Shown here piece by piece: positions 3,991 through 6,868 of a stretch of DNA of 6,868 nucleotides. Made by a program: the position numbers and the translations under genes. The stretch is from Chloroflexota bacterium. Lineage in GTDB: Bacteria; Chloroflexota; FW602-bin22; JAMCYS01. The stretch's first letter is position 1; each line of letters opens with the position of its first letter. The DNA is taken from contig JAJZQK010000173.1 in the NCBI GenBank assembly GCA_021847625.1, positions 1 to 6,868 of the forward strand, written 5' to 3'. The notes beneath the pieces are model-generated. The model searched no databases. It saw only the letters and a program-made list of their open reading frames with translations, and was not told the origin of the DNA.

Positions 3991-6843
3991 ATGGCAACGG
4001 CATCGGGGACCACCTTATCGGACTTTGTCGCCAGGTGGCGGGCATCAACCCTGGCCGAACGCGCCGGTTCCCAGTCGCACTTCATCGAACTGTGCCAGGT
4101 GCTGGGCCAGCCCGTCCCTTCCTCCGACCCCACGGGCGATTACTACACCTTCGAGAAGGGCTTGACGAAGGTAGGCGGCAGCGACGGCTGGGCCGACGTC
4201 TGGAAGCGCGGCCACTTCGCCTGGGAGTACAAGGGCAAACATAAGGACCTGGTCGAGGCTTACAGGCAACTGCTGCAGTACAAAGACGACCTGGAGAATC
4301 CGCCCCTGCTCGTCGTCTGCGACATGGACCGCTTCGAGGTCCACACGAACTTCACCAACACCGCCAAGCGTGTCTACGCCTTTACCCTTCTGGACCTGCT
4401 CAACACGACGCCTCTGGCGTGGACGAGCCTCACGGCCCTGGACGTGCTGCGGGCCGTCTTCGCCGAGCCCGAGCGCCTGCGCCCGGAGCGGACGACGGCG
4501 CAGGTCACCGAGGAGGCGGCCACCGAGTTCGCCAAGTTGTCGGCCAGCCTGCGCCAGGCGGGGGCAGACCCCGAGGGGGCCGCGCGCTTCCTGATGAGGC
4601 TGCTCTTCTGCCTCTTCGCGGAGGACGTGGGCCTGCTGCCCGACTACGTCTTCAGCAGACTGGTCGAGCACACGAAGACCCGTCCCGAGGAGTTCAAGAA
4701 GCGGCTGGGCCTGCTCTTCGAGGCGATGGCCGAGGGAGGGTCGTTTGGCTACGACGACATCCTCCACTTCGACGGGGGGCTGTTCGCCGACGCCGCGGTC
4801 CTCGACCTGAGGAAGGAGGACCTGGCGGTACTGAGCCGCGCCAGCAGCCTCGACTGGGCGAGCGTGGAGCCCGCCATCTTCGGCACCCTCTTCGAGCGCA
4901 GCCTCGACCCCGGCAAGCGCGGCCAACTGGGCGCCCACTACACCAGCAAAGAGGACATCCTGCTGGTCGTCCATCCCGTGCTGATGGCCCCCTTGCGGCG
5001 GGAGTGGGCCAAGGTGCGCCAGGAGGTGCAGGACACCCTCGCCAAGCGGGATGCGGCCAAGGGCAAGGCCAGGGCTCGCCACCAGGAGGCGGCGCAGAAG
5101 ACGCTGCTGGCCTTCGCGAGCAGGATAGCCGAGGTGAGGGTGCTGGACCCCGCCTGCGGCAGCGGCAACTTCCTCTACGTGGCGCTGCGCCAACTGATGG
5201 ACCTGGAGAAGGAGATCATCACCTTCGCCGCCAACAACGGCCTGCAGACCTTCTTCCCCCAGGTGGAGCCGAAACAGTTGTACGGCATAGAGGTGAACCC
5301 CTACGCCCACGAACTGGCCCAGGTCGTCGTCTGGATAGGGTATATCCAATGTCTGCGAGATAATGGCTATGACTACGAGCATGACCCCATCCTCAAGCCC
5401 TTGCACAATATCGAGCACAGGGATGCCATACTGGCATTCGACGAAGAAGGGAATCCCGTGGAGCCCGAATGGCCGGAGGCCGACGTGATAGTCGGCAATC
5501 CGCCGTTCCTGGGCGGAAACATGATTCGTCAGGGTCTGGGCGATGATTATCTGGAGGCTCTGTTTGTAGTGTACCAGGGCCGAGTACCCCGCTTTGCAGA
5601 TCTAGTCTGCTACTGGTTTGAGGTTGCACGCAAACTAGTCGGAGAGGGCAGAGTCATGCGTGCCGGACTTCTCGCAACCCAAGGCATACGCGGCGGTGCA
5701 AATTCCCGAGTACTCGAGCGCATCAAGAGCACTGGAGACATATTCTGGGCATACTCAGACCGGAACTGGATCCTTGAAGGCGCGACAGTCCACGTGTCCA
5801 TGGTGGGCTTCGACAATGGCACAGAGACAAGCCGTGTTCTCGATGGCCTGCTGATAAACAACATCAATGCCGACTTGACTTCCGGTGTTGATCTAACGAT
5901 GGCACGCCGGATGACAGAGAACGCCGGCGTCTGCTTCATGGGGCCATCACCGAAGGGGCCATTCGACATTCCAGCCGACCTTGCACATGAGATGCTGACA
6001 GCACCGATCAATGTGAACGGCCGGCCCAATTCTGATTCTGATGTCGTTCGTCCTGTGGCGAGCGGTGTTGACCTGACTGGCCGTGCCCGCGGTCTCTGGA
6101 CTATCGACTTCGGCCAAATGCCCTTAGACCAAGCGGCGCAGTATGAGCTGCCTTTCAAGCATGTCCTCGCTCATGTCTATCCGGTGAGATCGAAGAACCG
6201 ACGTGCTGCGTATGCCAAGAGGTGGTGGCAGTATGCCGAGGCCCGACCAGGAATGCGCCAGGCCTTGGCTGGCCAGGTACGCTTCTTGGCAACCCCTGAA
6301 GTGGCAAAACACCGAGTCTTCGTGTGGGTTCGGTCCGACGTACTGTGCAATCAGCAGACGCTCGTCTTCGCTCGTGAAGACGACTACACGTTCGGCGTCC
6401 TGCAGTCCCGACCACACGAGCTGTGGGCTCGACGGCTAGGCACTCAGTTGCGCGAAGCGGAGAGCGGGTGCCGCTACACGCCCACTACGACCTTCGAGAC
6501 GTTCCCCTTCCCCTGGCCCCTGGGCCAAGAGCCAATGGACGACCCGAGGGTCAAGGCCATAGCCGAGGTGGCCCGCGAGTTGGTGGAGAAGCGCGAGGCG
6601 TGGCTGAATCCGCCCGGGCTGAGCGAGGAGCAGAAGAAGTCGCTCACCCTCACCAACCTGTACAACAAGCGGCCGACCTGGCTAGACCTCCTCCACCGCA
6701 GGCTGGACGAAGCGGTGTTCGACGCCTACGGCTGGCCGCGCGACCTGGGCGACGACGAGATACTGGCGCGGCTGCTGGCGTTGAACTTGGAGAGGTCCGC
6801 ACCGCCTGATGCTGGCTCGTCTCTTGCAGTAAGTAGTCCCTGA
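3991..6843 (+). CDS. MmeI-like Type IIL restriction-modification enzyme (nuclease-methyltransferase-TRD fusion)
   Basis: A 950-residue single-chain enzyme expected to methylate adenine in a short DNA target and, if the site is unmodified, cut at a fixed distance. Counting from ATG 3991, the N-terminal PD-(D/E)xK nuclease site is D69, E79 and K81 (ADVWKRGHFAWEYKGK), with the same D-x9-E-x-K spacing as MmeI. A helical linker follows, with the family stretch RFLMRLLFCLFAEDVGLLP at 199-217. The methyltransferase has motif X GAHYTS (314-319), SAM-binding motif I DPACGSGNF (386-394), acidic E434 in GIEVNP, and catalytic motif IV NPPF (503-506). The target-recognition domain spans about 640-835 and ends in RYTPTTTFETFPFPW; a helical C-terminus follows. 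The frame stays open back to 3847, but that part overlaps a repeat and the promoter; GGGGAG (3982-3987) lies just before ATG 3991. No separate methyltransferase or specificity gene adjoins, as expected for this self-contained type. Codon use changes sharply inside the gene. BREX PglX is less likely, since the nuclease motif and length fit MmeI better. Confidence 0.92.
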   Translation: MATASGTTLSDFVARWRASTLAERAGSQSHFIELCQVLGQPVPSSDPTGDYYTFEKGLTKVGGSDGWADVWKRGHFAWEYKGKHKDLVEAYRQLLQYKDDLENPPLLVVCDMDRFEVHTNFTNTAKRVYAFTLLDLLNTTPLAWTSLTALDVLRAVFAEPERLRPERTTAQVTEEAATEFAKLSASLRQAGADPEGAARFLMRLLFCLFAEDVGLLPDYVFSRLVEHTKTRPEEFKKRLGLLFEAMAEGGSFGYDDILHFDGGLFADAAVLDLRKEDLAVLSRASSLDWASVEPAIFGTLFERSLDPGKRGQLGAHYTSKEDILLVVHPVLMAPLRREWAKVRQEVQDTLAKRDAAKGKARARHQEAAQKTLLAFASRIAEVRVLDPACGSGNFLYVALRQLMDLEKEIITFAANNGLQTFFPQVEPKQLYGIEVNPYAHELAQVVVWIGYIQCLRDNGYDYEHDPILKPLHNIEHRDAILAFDEEGNPVEPEWPEADVIVGNPPFLGGNMIRQGLGDDYLEALFVVYQGRVPRFADLVCYWFEVARKLVGEGRVMRAGLLATQGIRGGANSRVLERIKSTGDIFWAYSDRNWILEGATVHVSMVGFDNGTETSRVLDGLLINNINADLTSGVDLTMARRMTENAGVCFMGPSPKGPFDIPADLAHEMLTAPINVNGRPNSDSDVVRPVASGVDLTGRARGLWTIDFGQMPLDQAAQYELPFKHVLAHVYPVRSKNRRAAYAKRWWQYAEARPGMRQALAGQVRFLATPEVAKHRVFVWVRSDVLCNQQTLVFAREDDYTFGVLQSRPHELWARRLGTQLREAESGCRYTPTTTFETFPFPWPLGQEPMDDPRVKAIAEVARELVEKREAWLNPPGLSEEQKKSLTLTNLYNKRPTWLDLLHRRLDEAVFDAYGWPRDLGDDEILARLLALNLERSAPPDAGSSLAVSSP
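5341..6480 (+). other. Composition island inside the restriction-modification gene (possible exchanged specificity block)
   Basis: In 20-codon windows counted by hand, codons ending in G or C are 20/20 at 4861-4920, 19/20 at 5161-5220 and 17/20 at 5281-5340. They fall to 12/20 at 5341-5400, 11/20 at 5521-5580, 10/20 at 5641-5700, 12/20 at 5701-5760 and 12/20 at 6241-6300. They recover to 15/20 at 6361-6480, 17/20 at 6481-6540 and 19/20 at 6541-6600. The reading frame is unbroken. The block covers protein residues about 451-830: motif IV onward and the whole target-recognition domain. The left edge looks sharp near 5336-5345; the right edge is gradual. Confidence 0.65.
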
Positions 6844-6868
6844 ACACCAAGGGCGTATCCTGGGGGGC

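Noticed and set aside
4419..5363. Open frame of 314 residues on + in another frame of the same gene
   Set aside because: Its peptide is dominated by Arg, Gly, Pro and Ala, typical of frame shadows in GC-rich genes, and the real frame has clear methyltransferase motifs across it.
4045..5418. Long open frame on the - strand (457 residues) opposite the restriction-modification gene
   Set aside because: It is a by-product of very high GC at third positions in the + gene. The peptide is low in complexity, shows no domain, and stops being open where the GC3 of the + gene falls.

Overview
The window is GC-rich bacterial DNA with no RNA gene, CRISPR array or transposase that I can see. It looks chromosomal. 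The FtsH sequence (for example the [15 protein letters not shown] stretch after Walker B) and the style of the intergenic repeats remind me of Chloroflexota or similar uncultured high-GC bacteria. That is recall of family style, not a search, so the taxonomic call is tentative.

Layout. (1) Positions 2-1366, + strand: the 3' three quarters of an ftsH gene, cut by the window edge. It holds the complete AAA+ and zinc-protease domains, but the N-terminal membrane anchor lies outside. (2) Positions 1367-1610: an intergenic leader with a good match to a sigma-54 (-24/-12) promoter. (3) Positions 1611-2291, +: a five-helix membrane protein of unknown function, followed by a strong hairpin terminator at 2353-2399. 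(4) Positions 2531-3340, - strand: a classical NAD-type short-chain dehydrogenase/reductase, convergent with the membrane protein gene. (5) Positions about 3458-3863: a non-coding stretch packed with five different tandem or inverted repeats that look like dispersed intergenic elements. (6) A sigma-70-like promoter at 3913-3941. (7) Positions 3991-6843, +: one large gene for an MmeI-like (Type IIL) restriction-modification enzyme that joins nuclease, adenine methyltransferase and target-recognition domain in one chain.

How the parts relate. FtsH and the membrane protein are both envelope-associated, but they are separated by 244 bases and a promoter candidate, so they need not form one operon. 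The dehydrogenase stands alone. The restriction-modification gene is an accessory unit placed directly after the repeat cluster, with its own promoter.

The most interesting signal is inside that gene. The first 1.35 kb and last 0.35 kb have nearly all codons ending in G or C, while about 5341-6480 drops to roughly 50-75 percent. This block covers the second half of the methyltransferase domain and the target-recognition domain, which suggests a mosaic gene whose specificity half was exchanged by recombination. The start of this gene is also best placed at ATG 3991 rather than at the start of the longer open frame at 3847, because the repeat and the promoter occupy the upstream part.
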